Assembly: GCA_945929845.1 (NCBI GenBank)
Contig: CAMEON010000007.1
Location: 1 to 54,134 of the forward strand
Direction: 5' to 3'
Length of the DNA stretch: 54,134 nt
Source of the DNA: an uncultured Clostridia bacterium
Lineage (GTDB): Bacteria; Bacillota; Clostridia; Oscillospirales; CAG-272
Part shown: positions 17,699 to 26,420 of the stretch, one piece after another
How positions within the stretch are numbered: position 1 is the stretch's first letter
Layout of the letters: each line of letters starts with the position of its first letter
The notes under the pieces: model-generated
Databases searched by the model: none
The model's input: only the letters and a program-made list of their open reading frames with translations
What the model was told of the DNA's origin: nothing
Position numbers and translations under genes: made by a program

Positions 17699-19036
17699 GT
17701 GAGGATCCTGATCTTTTCGGTGCAGTGTCCCCACTCCTCGGTGGGGGACAACACCTTTTCCGAGCTGTTCTCCTCCTTTCCGCCGGAGCAGTTGGCAACC
17801 CTGTACATCCGGGAGGAACTGCCGGACGATACCCGCTGTGCCACCTACTTTCAGGTGTCTGAGCAGAAGGTACTGCACAGCCTGTTGCATCCACGTACAG
17901 AAACCGGACGGGTCGTCACCCCGCAGACCGCCCCCACCGAGGAGGACAAAGCCGCCGGGGAGGCCGCCCGTGCCCTGTATGTCCGGGGGCGTCAGGCGAG
18001 AACCTACCACCTCCGGCAGTGCCTGCGGGAGGCGGTCTGGTGGCTGGGGCGCTGGCATACCCCGGCGCTGGACAGCTTTCTGGACGACTTTCACCCAGAT
18101 GTCATTGTCTTTGACATGTCCAACTACGCCCACCTTACCCGGATGGTGCGCTACGCCATCCGGCGCACCGGAGCGGCGGCGGTGGGGTTCCTATGGGACG
18201 ATACCTTTACCTACCGGCAGGGACTGCACAGTCCCGGCTTCCTCCTGTGGCGGTGGATCAACCGCCGGGCTCTGCGACGGGTGTCCCGGCTGTGCGGAGC
18301 CTTCTGCGCCATCTCTCAGAAGACCAAGCAGGAGGCGGATGCCTTCTTCGGTATCGACTGCCGCATCGTCACCAAGCCCATCCGGTACGCCCCGGGGGAG
18401 ACCTTCTGCCCCACCGTGCCCCATCAGCCCCTGCGGCTACTCTACACAGGGAACCTGCTGACCGGCCGCTTTGATACCCTTTGCCTGCTGGCAGAGGCTC
18501 TCCGGGAGATTCAGACAGACGGCGTCCCCCGGGTCGTGGCGGATGTGTACACCGCCACCCCACTGACGGAGGCGGATATGTCCCGGGTCAGCCCTTGGGT
18601 CATCATCCACCCCGCCATACCCCAGCCCCAGGTGCTGGAGAAGCAGGGGGAGGCGGATGTACTGTTGTTCCTGGAGGCACTGACCCCGCCGGAGAGCCGG
18701 ATCAGCCGCCTGTCTTTTTCCACCAAGATCACCGACTACCTCCATGCCGGGAAGTGCATCCTGGCTGTAGGGCCGCCGGATGTGGCCCCGATGGAGTATC
18801 TGCAGGGGGAGGACGCCGCCCTGTGCGTCCATGACCGGGCAGGCATACGGCAGGCAGTGACCCGCCTCTTTGACGATCCGTCCCTGCTTTCCGCATACGG
18901 GGAGCGAGCCTATGCCTGCGGCCGGAGGAACCACAGCAAGGAGCTGATGGACAGCCGCCTCCGGGCGGTGCTGGACACCGCTCTTGCCGCAAGGGACAGA
19001 CAGAAAGCCCACAGGGGGGGAGGCGGCGGCTCATGA
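17699..19036 (+). CDS. Glycosyltransferase, probably GT4-like
   Basis: 445 residues from a GTG start at 17699 (purine-rich GTGAGGGGGTGAG upstream). The N-terminus MRILIFSVQCPHSSVGDNTFSEL and the C-terminal half (LRLLYTGNLLTGRFDTLCLLAEAL, then VLLFLEALTPPESRISRLSFSTKITDYLHAGK split over residues ~320-360) give the two-Rossmann GT-B look: a sugar-nucleotide region with the TKITDYLHAGKCILAVGP stretch in place of the classical EX7E. Probably transfers a sugar to a lipid-linked glycan on the inner face of the membrane. It overlaps the next gene by 4 nt (ATGA). The donor is unknown. Confidence 0.7.
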   Translation: MRILIFSVQCPHSSVGDNTFSELFSSFPPEQLATLYIREELPDDTRCATYFQVSEQKVLHSLLHPRTETGRVVTPQTAPTEEDKAAGEAARALYVRGRQARTYHLRQCLREAVWWLGRWHTPALDSFLDDFHPDVIVFDMSNYAHLTRMVRYAIRRTGAAAVGFLWDDTFTYRQGLHSPGFLLWRWINRRALRRVSRLCGAFCAISQKTKQEADAFFGIDCRIVTKPIRYAPGETFCPTVPHQPLRLLYTGNLLTGRFDTLCLLAEALREIQTDGVPRVVADVYTATPLTEADMSRVSPWVIIHPAIPQPQVLEKQGEADVLLFLEALTPPESRISRLSFSTKITDYLHAGKCILAVGPPDVAPMEYLQGEDAALCVHDRAGIRQAVTRLFDDPSLLSAYGERAYACGRRNHSKELMDSRLRAVLDTALAARDRQKAHRGGGGGS

Positions 19037-20250
19037 AGGTGGTACAGATCAACGCCGTCTGCGGCGTGGGAAGCACCGGGCGCATTTGCCAGTCCCTCAG
19101 CCAGCTCCTCAGCCAAGCGGGGGTGGAGAACTATGTGTTGTACGCCCAGGGGGAGAGTACATATCCTCTTGGTATCAAATATATGGAGGACTGGGAGATC
19201 AAGGCAGGGGCGCTGGCCTCCCGGATCGGAGGCAACGACGGCTTCAATAACAGGCAGAGCACCCGTCGGCTCCTGTCCCGGCTGGACAGCATCCGCCCGG
19301 ATGTGGTGCACCTGCACAACCTCCACGGGCACAATGTCCACCTGTCCATGCTCCTTGACTACCTCCGCACCCACGGGATCCGGACATACTGGACCTTCCA
19401 CGATTGCTGGGCCTTCACCGGGTACTGCACCCACTACGACACAGTGGGCTGTGACAGGTGGCGGCAGGGGTGCGGGACATGCCCCCTCTGGCACAGCCGC
19501 AGTTGGTTCCGGGACAGGAGTGCCGGGATGGCGGCCCGGAAGACAGATCTGCTCCGGGCACTGAAGCCAACGGTGGTGACACCCTCCCGTTGGTTGGCCG
19601 GGCAGGTGAAGCAGTCCCTCATCGGGGAGGATTGCCCGGTGGAGGTGATACCCAACGGCATCGACCTGTCCGTCTTCACCCCTACGGACAGCGACTTCCG
19701 ACGGCGATACGGCCTTGTGGGCAAGTCCGTCATACTGGCCGTGGCCTATGCCTGGAACCGGCAGAAGGGGCTGGATGTCCTCTGCGATATGGCCGCCCGG
19801 TTGGACGGGAACTGCCGGCTGGTGATGGTGGGTACGGACCCGGCGGTGGAACACAGTCTGCCACCCTCCGTCCTGCCCATCCGTCGCACCGACAGCCCCC
19901 GGGAGCTGGCCGCTATCTACACGGCGGCAGATGTGCTGGTCAACCCCACCAGGGAGGAGAACTACCCCACCGTCAACATGGAGGCCATCGCCTGCGGCAC
20001 ACCGGTAGTCACCTTTGACACCGGCGGATGCAGGGAGACAGTGCCGCCTGCCTGCGGGGCGGTGGTGCCAAAGGGCGATGGGGAGGCTCTGTACCGAGAG
20101 GCCATGGCCGCCTGCGCCGCCGGGCGGTATACCGCCGGGGCGTGCGTGACGGCGGCGGCCGCCTTTGACAAGGATGCCTGCTTTGGCAGGTACCTGGCAC
20201 TGTGGGGCGTGCCACAGCCCCGGCGGCAAATGCAGGAAAGTACAAAATGA
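19033..20250 (+). CDS. Glycosyltransferase family 4
   Basis: 405 residues, ATG overlapping the previous stop. The N-terminal acceptor domain has VCGVGSTGRICQSLSQLL and a cysteine-rich stretch FHDCWAFTGYC...CDRWRQGCGTCP that is characteristic of a subgroup of capsule GT4 enzymes. The C-terminal donor domain has VIPNGIDLSVF, AWNRQKGLDVL and the EX7E-type VNPTREENYPTVNMEAIACGTPVV near residue 315. It should act in the cytoplasm on a lipid-linked intermediate of the surface glycan. Sugar specificity cannot be inferred. Confidence 0.88.
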   Translation: MKVVQINAVCGVGSTGRICQSLSQLLSQAGVENYVLYAQGESTYPLGIKYMEDWEIKAGALASRIGGNDGFNNRQSTRRLLSRLDSIRPDVVHLHNLHGHNVHLSMLLDYLRTHGIRTYWTFHDCWAFTGYCTHYDTVGCDRWRQGCGTCPLWHSRSWFRDRSAGMAARKTDLLRALKPTVVTPSRWLAGQVKQSLIGEDCPVEVIPNGIDLSVFTPTDSDFRRRYGLVGKSVILAVAYAWNRQKGLDVLCDMAARLDGNCRLVMVGTDPAVEHSLPPSVLPIRRTDSPRELAAIYTAADVLVNPTREENYPTVNMEAIACGTPVVTFDTGGCRETVPPACGAVVPKGDGEALYREAMAACAAGRYTAGACVTAAAAFDKDACFGRYLALWGVPQPRRQMQESTK

Positions 20251-20260
20251 GGTACGGCCT

Positions 20261-21361
20261 ATGATGGTATGGTGCGCCCTGATCGCCTGTCTGATCTTTA
20301 TCAAGCTGGCACTGGGAGAGTTGAATACAACGGGGAAGCGCAAGGCGTACCTGACCCTGGCCGGGGGTTGCTGTGTGCTGGTGCTTGGCCTTTGCAGCTA
20401 TGAGAACGACTACGCCACGGATGTGGCGGTGTACCAGCGGCTGTTCACCCAGGTAGCCTGGGCCGACTGGGCGGATATTTTCGATGTCAACGCTCGGCTG
20501 GAGCCGGGGTACATCCTATTCAATAAGCTGTTGTCCTGCATCAGCGAGGATCCGCAGATCATCGTCTTTGCCGAAGCCCTGATCTCGGTGGTATGCGCCT
20601 GTGTTTTCATCTACGACAGCACCGAGCTGGTGTTTGAGAGCTTTTTCTTCTATGTGACGCTGGGGAGCATGACCTTCGCCATGACGGCTTTCCGGCAGAC
20701 CTTTGCCATCTCCCTGTGCCTGCTTTCCCTGTGCGCCCTCCGGCGGAAGCGGCCGATCCCCTTCGTTCTGCTGGTCCTGCTGGCCACTACCTTCCACCGG
20801 ACGGCGCTGATCTTCCTCTGCGCCTACCCGCTGTGCCGCCTGCCAGTCCTCCGCCGCCATCGGCTCCTGCTGATCCCGGGGATCCTGCTGGTGGTGGCGG
20901 CCAGCCCGTTGATCATCCAGTTGGGCTACCGTCTCCTGGGGCCGGAGGACTACGCCATCCCGGGGGAGCAGGTGCTGTCCGTCAATGGGCTGGTGCCCAT
21001 CATCCTGTATGCAGTGTCGGTGGTTGCCGACCTGATCGGAGACAGGCGGGCAGTGTCCGGGGCAGGGGAGAGCGGGACAGAGCAACTGCCCCGGCCTGAC
21101 CTGGATCAGACCACCATCCTGACGGCGGCGGGGCTGGGACTGTACTTCCTGCGCTTCTATCAGATGGTGCTGGAGCGGGCGGCCTTCTATTTCACGCCCT
21201 GCTCCGTGGTGGGTCTGGCCCGGCTGACGGCCAGGCTGCGCAATATGGAGTACGGACTGCTGGCCAAGATGCTGATCCTGGCATTGTGCGTGGTGCTGTT
21301 CCTCCACCGGATCAGCGGCATGGTGGCGGCGGATTACACCTTCTTCTGGAATCTGCGGTAA
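20261..21361 (+). CDS. EpsG-like polysaccharide polymerase
   Basis: 366 residues from the ATG at 20261 (GAGG at 20249-20252; the longer frame runs into the previous gene). About ten hydrophobic segments, starting MMVWCALIACLIFIKLAL. The segment SYENDYATDVAVYQRLF followed by LEPGYILFNKLL and MTAFRQTFAISLCLLSL is the EpsG family pattern; these membrane proteins are thought to polymerise repeat units in exopolysaccharide systems. It is the only Wzy-like candidate in the cluster. No flippase (Wzx) or chain-length regulator is present between 17699 and 30182. Confidence 0.82.
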   Translation: MMVWCALIACLIFIKLALGELNTTGKRKAYLTLAGGCCVLVLGLCSYENDYATDVAVYQRLFTQVAWADWADIFDVNARLEPGYILFNKLLSCISEDPQIIVFAEALISVVCACVFIYDSTELVFESFFFYVTLGSMTFAMTAFRQTFAISLCLLSLCALRRKRPIPFVLLVLLATTFHRTALIFLCAYPLCRLPVLRRHRLLLIPGILLVVAASPLIIQLGYRLLGPEDYAIPGEQVLSVNGLVPIILYAVSVVADLIGDRRAVSGAGESGTEQLPRPDLDQTTILTAAGLGLYFLRFYQMVLERAAFYFTPCSVVGLARLTARLRNMEYGLLAKMLILALCVVLFLHRISGMVAADYTFFWNLR

Positions 21362-21386
21362 GGCGGAAAGAGCCGACAGAAAGGGC

Positions 21387-22214
21387 ATGGTCACTGGAAT
21401 GAACCCATTACAGCGTGTGGAATATGAGCTGCTGCGCAGGACGCTGGATATTTGCGACCGCCTGCACATCCCCTGCTTTCTGGTGTGCGGGTCGGCCTTG
21501 GGGGCGGTGAAGTACCGCGGCTTCATCCCCTGGGACGACGATGTGGATGTGGCCATGCTCCGCCCGGACTACCAGCGATTCGTAGAGGAGGCTCCGGCCT
21601 ACCTGCCGCCGGAGCTGTTCCTGCAAACCTATCGGACAGACCCGGCTTTCCCCCATATCTACGCCAAGCTCCGGGACAGCCGCACCACCTTTATTGAGAC
21701 ATCCTCGGCGGGGCTGGCCATCAACCACGGCATATACATTGACATTTTCCCGCTGGACGGGTACCCGTCCGGAGCACTGGTCGGCCGGGTGCTGGAGGCC
21801 GGAAAGTGGCTGTACGGGCGGGCACTGGCCTGCGCCTTTGCTCCTCCGGTCAGCCGTGCCGGGCGGATGGTGTGGCGGGCTATGCGGCTGTGCGGCTGTC
21901 ACCGACGCACCCAACGGATCGCCGCCCGGTATGAGCGGATGATCAGCCGGTACACCCCGGACGGCTCTGCGTGGCTGTGCAACCACGGGAACTGGCAGGG
22001 CAGGCTGGACTACGCCCGCCGGGAACAGTTCGGGGACGGCGCACCGGCGGTCTTCGAGGGGCTGGCCGTGCGCATACCGGCCATGTATGACCAATATCTG
22101 ACACAAAAGTACGGGGACTGGCGGGCGGATCCGCCAAAGGACAGGCGGGCAAGCCACCACGGGTGCACCGTCTGCGACACGGAGAAGCCCTACACATATT
22201 ACAGGAACCGCTGA
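21387..22214 (+). CDS. LicD-family phosphotransferase, 3' end supplied by a repeat
   Basis: 275 residues (an internal ATG at 21399 is an alternative start). LicD proteins belong to the nucleotidyltransferase fold and attach phosphocholine or similar phospho-groups to glycans. Visible: FLVCGSALGAVKYRGFIPWDDDVDVAM split over residues ~31-56, whose WDDDVDV supplies the metal Asp residues, and GIYIDIFPLDGYPSG near 115. The last codons AGG AAC CGC TGA belong to the interspersed repeat that begins at 22203, because the same bases occur in noncoding DNA at 54086. The native C-terminus was therefore probably altered by the insertion; core motifs remain. Confidence 0.85.
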   Translation: MVTGMNPLQRVEYELLRRTLDICDRLHIPCFLVCGSALGAVKYRGFIPWDDDVDVAMLRPDYQRFVEEAPAYLPPELFLQTYRTDPAFPHIYAKLRDSRTTFIETSSAGLAINHGIYIDIFPLDGYPSGALVGRVLEAGKWLYGRALACAFAPPVSRAGRMVWRAMRLCGCHRRTQRIAARYERMISRYTPDGSAWLCNHGNWQGRLDYARREQFGDGAPAVFEGLAVRIPAMYDQYLTQKYGDWRADPPKDRRASHHGCTVCDTEKPYTYYRNR

Positions 22215-22364
22215 TTGATTCGGCGGCACATCTTCGGCACATCTTTTCCCGCCTGCTTCTTGCCGAAAAACTCGATGTACATCCAGTACATCTTGAGTTT
22301 TTCGCAATCGCAGACGAAAAAATCTGTACCGAATCTGTACCACCTCATTAAATCAGTGTTTCCT
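22203..22364. repeat. MITE-like interspersed repeat, family B, complete copy
   Basis: 162 bp with imperfect terminal inverted repeats: AGGAACCGCTGATT at 22203-22216 and AATCAGTGTTTCCT at 22351-22364, 12 of 14 positions complementary. An internal palindrome pairs GAAAAACTC...ATGTAC with GTACAT...GAGTTTTTC around 22262-22300. The first 49 bp are identical to 54086-54134 at the window end. No transposase frame. It occupies the gap between the licD-like gene and the deacetylase gene; a GAAAGGACG ribosome site for the latter follows it. Confidence 0.85.
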
Positions 22365-22393
22365 ACACCAATTGAAAGGACGATACCTTTTCC

Positions 22394-23074
22394 ATGAATT
22401 ACCTGATAGTCATTGCCCATCCTGACGACGAGGTGCTGGGTGCAGGCGGCACGATATACAAGGCGACCCGGGCGGGGCACACCGTCACCGCCTGCATTCT
22501 GTCCAGCGAGAGCCGGGCACGGTACATGCGACCCAGCGACGAGGAGTTGGATCACGATATGCACCGTGCGGCGGAGATACTGGGGATCAGTCGGATCATA
22601 CCGGGGTACTTTCCCAACATTCAGCTAAACAATGTGCCCCACCTGGAGCTGGTGCAGTTCATTGAGGGGGCATTGTCCGAGGTACAGCCGGATGTGGTCA
22701 TTACCCACCATCCGTCGGACTCCAACAACGACCACGCCCATGTGTTCCTGGCTACCCAGGAGGCCATCCGGCTGTTCCAGCGGCGGGAGAACATCAAGCC
22801 GGTGGACGAGCTTCTGCTGATGGAGGTGCCTTCCACCACCGACTGGGACATCAACCCCGCCGGGCATCCCTTTACCCCCAACACCTTTGTGGAGATCGGG
22901 GAGGCAGGACTTGCCGGGAAGTTGGAGGCACTCCGGGCATACCGTGGCGTGGCCAGGCCCTACCCCCATCCCCGCAGTGAGGAGGCCATACGGGGTCTGG
23001 CCGCCGTCCGGGGGGCACAGGCTGGTCTTGTGCTGGCTGAGGCCTTCCAGTCGGCGTTCCGCCGGGTCAGGTAG
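22394..23074 (+). CDS. PIG-L/LmbE-family N-deacetylase
   Basis: 226 residues. The family removes acetyl groups from N-acetyl-sugars and related compounds with a zinc ion. The zinc motif AHPDDE is at residues 8-13 and the second metal/catalytic segment is HHPSDSNNDHAHV near 110, both intact, so it should be active. The ATG follows GAAAGGACG. It is followed by the formyltransferase gene with a 37-nt gap. In a glycan locus the likely substrate is an N-acetylhexosamine on a nucleotide or lipid carrier. That is inference. Confidence 0.92.
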   Translation: MNYLIVIAHPDDEVLGAGGTIYKATRAGHTVTACILSSESRARYMRPSDEELDHDMHRAAEILGISRIIPGYFPNIQLNNVPHLELVQFIEGALSEVQPDVVITHHPSDSNNDHAHVFLATQEAIRLFQRRENIKPVDELLLMEVPSTTDWDINPAGHPFTPNTFVEIGEAGLAGKLEALRAYRGVARPYPHPRSEEAIRGLAAVRGAQAGLVLAEAFQSAFRRVR

Positions 23075-23111
23075 GAAGCACAAAAAGGGCAGGGTACAAG
23101 GGAGGATGGAC

Positions 23112-24008
23112 ATGGCGACAGCGTCAGAGAAGCAAAAGAACGGCGGCAGGCGGAAGGTGGCCTTCGTGACCTGCGTACAGCTGGGGCTTAGCTGTATCCG
23201 GGCGGTGCTTGCCGCCGGAGGCCACTTTGACCTGCTGATCACCCTGAAGGATCAGCGGGCGAGGGACAAGTCCGGCCGGATATACCTGGACGAGGTGGCC
23301 GGAGCATACGGCATCCCGCTTCTGAAGGTGGACTCCATCAATGATGCGGAGGCGGTGCAGGCCGTCCGGGCGGCGGGCATTGACTGGATGTTCGTCATCG
23401 GCTGGTCCCAGATCGTGAAGCCGGAGATGCTGTACACCCCGCACTGTGGGTGTGTGGGCATCCACCCCACCCTGCTCCCGGAGGGGCGGGGGCGGGCACC
23501 CATCCCCTGGGCCATCCTCAAGGGACTGCCCCGCACCGGCGTGACCATGTTCCGCCTGGATGAGGGGGTGGACACCGGGCCTGTCATCGCTCAGATCCCC
23601 ATTGACCTGACCGCCCGTACCACCGCCACGGAGCTGTACGAGAAGGTCAACCGGGTGCATGTGGAGCTGATACTGTCCTGCTGGGCGGATATTGTCAACG
23701 GCAGGGTGACACCGGTGCCCCAGGATGAAGACAGGGCTACCCGGTGGCCGGTGCGCCACCCGGCGGACGGGGCCCTGTCCCACCGCATGACCATGGCGGA
23801 GGCTGATCGACTGGTGCGGGCAGTGACCCACCCCTACCCCGGGGCCTTCTTCGAGGAGGACGGACAGCGCACGGTGGTGTGGTCGGCGGACATTGGCAGG
23901 GAGCACCGTCCCGGTGCCTTCCGGCTGGCAGACGGCTACCTGTACCCGCTGGAAACCGAGAGGCAGATGGCCTGCCGGGAGCCGCTGGTTGTCGGTTCCG
24001 GGCGGTGA
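23112..24008 (+). CDS. Sugar N-formyltransferase (ArnA/MTF fold)
   Basis: 298 residues from the ATG at 23112, seven nucleotides after GGGAGG; the upstream ATG at 23106 is too close. The folate-dependent formyltransferase core is seen in GIHPTLLPEGRGRAPIPWAI with the catalytic His and in DEGVDTGPVIAQIPI with the catalytic Asp. The Asn that normally lies two residues before the His is Gly here. The C-terminal region (residues ~215-290) contains RHPADG and AVTHPYPGAF as in ArnA-type sugar formyltransferases. It should transfer a formyl group from N10-formyl-tetrahydrofolate to an amino sugar. Not the housekeeping fmt: it is in the middle of a glycan operon. Confidence 0.85.
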   Translation: MATASEKQKNGGRRKVAFVTCVQLGLSCIRAVLAAGGHFDLLITLKDQRARDKSGRIYLDEVAGAYGIPLLKVDSINDAEAVQAVRAAGIDWMFVIGWSQIVKPEMLYTPHCGCVGIHPTLLPEGRGRAPIPWAILKGLPRTGVTMFRLDEGVDTGPVIAQIPIDLTARTTATELYEKVNRVHVELILSCWADIVNGRVTPVPQDEDRATRWPVRHPADGALSHRMTMAEADRLVRAVTHPYPGAFFEEDGQRTVVWSADIGREHRPGAFRLADGYLYPLETERQMACREPLVVGSGR

Positions 24009-24061
24009 TCGCCACCAACCGACAGAACACCGGACAGGCCGGATGAGGGGAGGGAACAGAT

Positions 24062-25300
24062 GTGAAGCTGGCATTCGTGTCCAACTATTTCAACCACCAC
24101 CAGCGGGCACTGTCGGATGCACTCTGCGCCCTGTGCGGCGGGGCATACACCTTCGTGGCCACTGGCAGGATGCGGCAGGAGCGGCGGACATTGGGGTATG
24201 GGGAGGACGCCGTACCGCCCTATGTCACCGAAGCCTTGGACAGGGCGGCTCAGCGGGAAGCCGCCAGCCGCCTCCTGGAGGCTGACTGCGTGATCTTCGG
24301 CGGTGCGCCGGAGGATATGCTGACCGGGTTCCTCCACACCGGGAAGCCGGTGTTCCGGTACTCCGAGCGGTTGCTCAAGGGGGAGAGCGGACTGGCGGCG
24401 GCGGTGAAATACCCTCTGCGCCGGGTCGGGCTGCACCGCCGGAACCCGGCCTGTGGGAATATGTATCTGCTCTGCGCCGGGGCCTATGCCGCCGCCGACT
24501 ACGCCCACTTCGGCCTGTTCCGGAATCAGGCGTTGCGGTGGGGCTACTTTCCCGCCCTGCGGGTGCCGGGGGAGAGCCTCTTTAGCCGGAAGGATCCCAC
24601 CGAGCTTCTATGGTGCGGGCGCATGATCGGCTGGAAGCACCCGGAGGAGGCACTGTTCGTCGCCGCCGTACTCTATACCCTCGGCTATGTTTTCCGGCTG
24701 ACCATGGTGGGCGCCGGGGAGATGGAGAACACCCTCCGGGGGATGGCAGAGCAAATGGGTCTGTCCCGGGTCGTCACCTTCACCGGGCCGATGAAGCCGG
24801 AGCAGGTGCGGGACAGGATGGAGCAGGCGGGTATCTTCCTGCTGACCTCCGACAGACGGGAGGGCTGGGGCGCCGTCCTGAACGAGGCCATGAACGCCGG
24901 GTGCGCCGTGGTGGCCTCCCATGCCGCCGGGTCTGTGCCGTACCTTGTCCGGGACGGGGAGAACGGCCTGATCTATGCGAGCGGGCACACGGATGGCCTT
25001 GTCCGCCGCGTCCGGTGGCTGTTGGAGGAACCGGACAGGCAGAGAGCCTTGGGACAGGCGGCCTGCCGCACGCTGTCCGGGGTGTGGAACCCGGACATAG
25101 CCGCCCGACGGTTGATAACCGTGGCGGAACTGGCCCTGTCCGCCCCCGGAGAGGAGGTCTGTCGGGCGGTGCGTCGCCTGTACACCGATGGGCCGTGCAG
25201 TCCGGCACCCTGCCTGCGGGAGGATTGGTACACGGATAAAGGGAAGGACACAGAGGGAGAACCGCCGGAAGCCCCCCACGAAACAGAGAGAGGAGACTGA
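24062..25300 (+). CDS. Glycosyltransferase family 4, second GT4 of the cluster
   Basis: 412 residues from a GTG at 24062 with GGGAGGG about 10 nt upstream. N-terminal domain MKLAFVSNYFNHHQRALSDAL; donor domain LLWCGRMIGWKHPEEALF, MVGAGEMENTLRGMA, and the EX7E region TSDRREGWGAVLNEAMNAGCAVV near residue 270, followed by GSVPYLVRDGENGLIY. A long, charged C-terminal tail of ~60 residues (from about residue 350) without a recognisable domain is unusual. It is a cytoplasmic or membrane-associated transferase of the glycan pathway, with unknown sugar. Confidence 0.88.
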   Translation: MKLAFVSNYFNHHQRALSDALCALCGGAYTFVATGRMRQERRTLGYGEDAVPPYVTEALDRAAQREAASRLLEADCVIFGGAPEDMLTGFLHTGKPVFRYSERLLKGESGLAAAVKYPLRRVGLHRRNPACGNMYLLCAGAYAAADYAHFGLFRNQALRWGYFPALRVPGESLFSRKDPTELLWCGRMIGWKHPEEALFVAAVLYTLGYVFRLTMVGAGEMENTLRGMAEQMGLSRVVTFTGPMKPEQVRDRMEQAGIFLLTSDRREGWGAVLNEAMNAGCAVVASHAAGSVPYLVRDGENGLIYASGHTDGLVRRVRWLLEEPDRQRALGQAACRTLSGVWNPDIAARRLITVAELALSAPGEEVCRAVRRLYTDGPCSPAPCLREDWYTDKGKDTEGEPPEAPHETERGD

Positions 25301-25306
25301 ACCGTT

Positions 25307-26380
25307 ATGTCACAGCAACTGCCGCAACAGCTACCTGACGATACCGCCTTTGCCGGGAAGACCCTGCTGATCACCGGGGGAACCGGTTCCTTTGGCCACG
25401 CTGTGCTGAATCGGTTCCTGGCCACTGACATCGGGGAGATCCGCATCTTTTCCCGGGATGAGAAAAAGCAGGACGATATGCGCCACGACCTGCAGCACCG
25501 GGCACCCGCCGCCTCGGAGAAGCTGCGGTTCTACATCGGGGATGTGCGGGACATGGCCAGCCTGCGCAGTGCCATGGTGGGGGTGGACTATGTGTTCCAC
25601 GCCGCCGCCCTCAAGCAGGTGCCCTCCTGTGAGTTCTTCCCCATCGAGGCGGTGAAGACCAATGTGCTGGGGACGGACAACCTGCTCACCGCCGCCATTG
25701 AAGCCGGGGTGGGGACGGTGGTCTGCCTGTCCACCGACAAGGCCGCCTACCCGGTCAACGCCATGGGCACCTCCAAGGCCATGATGGAGAAGGTAGCCCT
25801 TTCCCGCTGTCGCACCGTGCCGCCGGAGAAGACAAGGATCCTCTGCACCCGGTACGGCAATGTGCTGTGCTCCCGGGGGTCGGTGGTTCCGCTGTGGGTG
25901 GATCAGATCCGGGCGGGGGAGCCCATGACCGTGACCAACCCGGATATGACCCGGTTCATCATGACCCTGGATGAGGCGCTGGAGCTGGTGCTGTTCGCCT
26001 TCCGGGAGGGGGAGAGCGGGGATCTGCTGGTCAGGAAGGCACCGGCCTGCACCATCGGAACCCTGGCCATGGCGGTCAAATCGCTGTTTGACCCGGAGGA
26101 TCAGGTGCCCCTGCGGAATATCGGCATCCGCCACGGGGAAAAAATGTATGAGACACTGCTGACCAACGAGGAGTGCGCCAAGGCGGTGGACATGGGCGAC
26201 TTCTACCGGGTGCCCTGCGACAAGCGGAGCCTGAACTATGACCGATACTTCATTCAGGGGGACACCGGGCGCAATGTCCTGACCGAGTTCAACTCCGGCA
26301 ACACCCGCCTGCTGTCCCTGGAAGAGGTCAGGGAGAAGCTGTTGTCCCTGGACTGGATCAGACAGCGGCTGGACGGGTGA
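25307..26380 (+). CDS. capE: UDP-GlcNAc 4,6-dehydratase/5-epimerase, CapE type
   Basis: 357 residues. The NAD(P)-binding motif TGGTGSFG is at ~22-29, followed by FSRDEKKQDDMR. The segment STDKAAYPVNAMGTSKAMMEK (residues ~142-162, with the M-x3-K type catalytic pair replacing Y-x3-K) is characteristic of the inverting dehydratase family FlaA1/CapE/WbjB. CapE produces the 2-acetamido-2,6-dideoxy-L-arabino-hexos-4-ulose intermediate of UDP-L-FucNAc synthesis. The next partner genes, capF-like and capG-like, are in the same operon, which fixes the pathway better than this gene alone. AGGAG ribosome site upstream. Confidence 0.9.
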   Translation: MSQQLPQQLPDDTAFAGKTLLITGGTGSFGHAVLNRFLATDIGEIRIFSRDEKKQDDMRHDLQHRAPAASEKLRFYIGDVRDMASLRSAMVGVDYVFHAAALKQVPSCEFFPIEAVKTNVLGTDNLLTAAIEAGVGTVVCLSTDKAAYPVNAMGTSKAMMEKVALSRCRTVPPEKTRILCTRYGNVLCSRGSVVPLWVDQIRAGEPMTVTNPDMTRFIMTLDEALELVLFAFREGESGDLLVRKAPACTIGTLAMAVKSLFDPEDQVPLRNIGIRHGEKMYETLLTNEECAKAVDMGDFYRVPCDKRSLNYDRYFIQGDTGRNVLTEFNSGNTRLLSLEEVREKLLSLDWIRQRLDG

Positions 26381-26420
26381 ACCGTTACATTCACAACACG
26401 CAGAAAGGAGATCCCCACGG

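Noticed and set aside
22215-22397. 60-codon open frame inside the family B repeat
   Set aside because: It lies within the repeat, includes its palindrome, and lacks a start context; it is not a gene.
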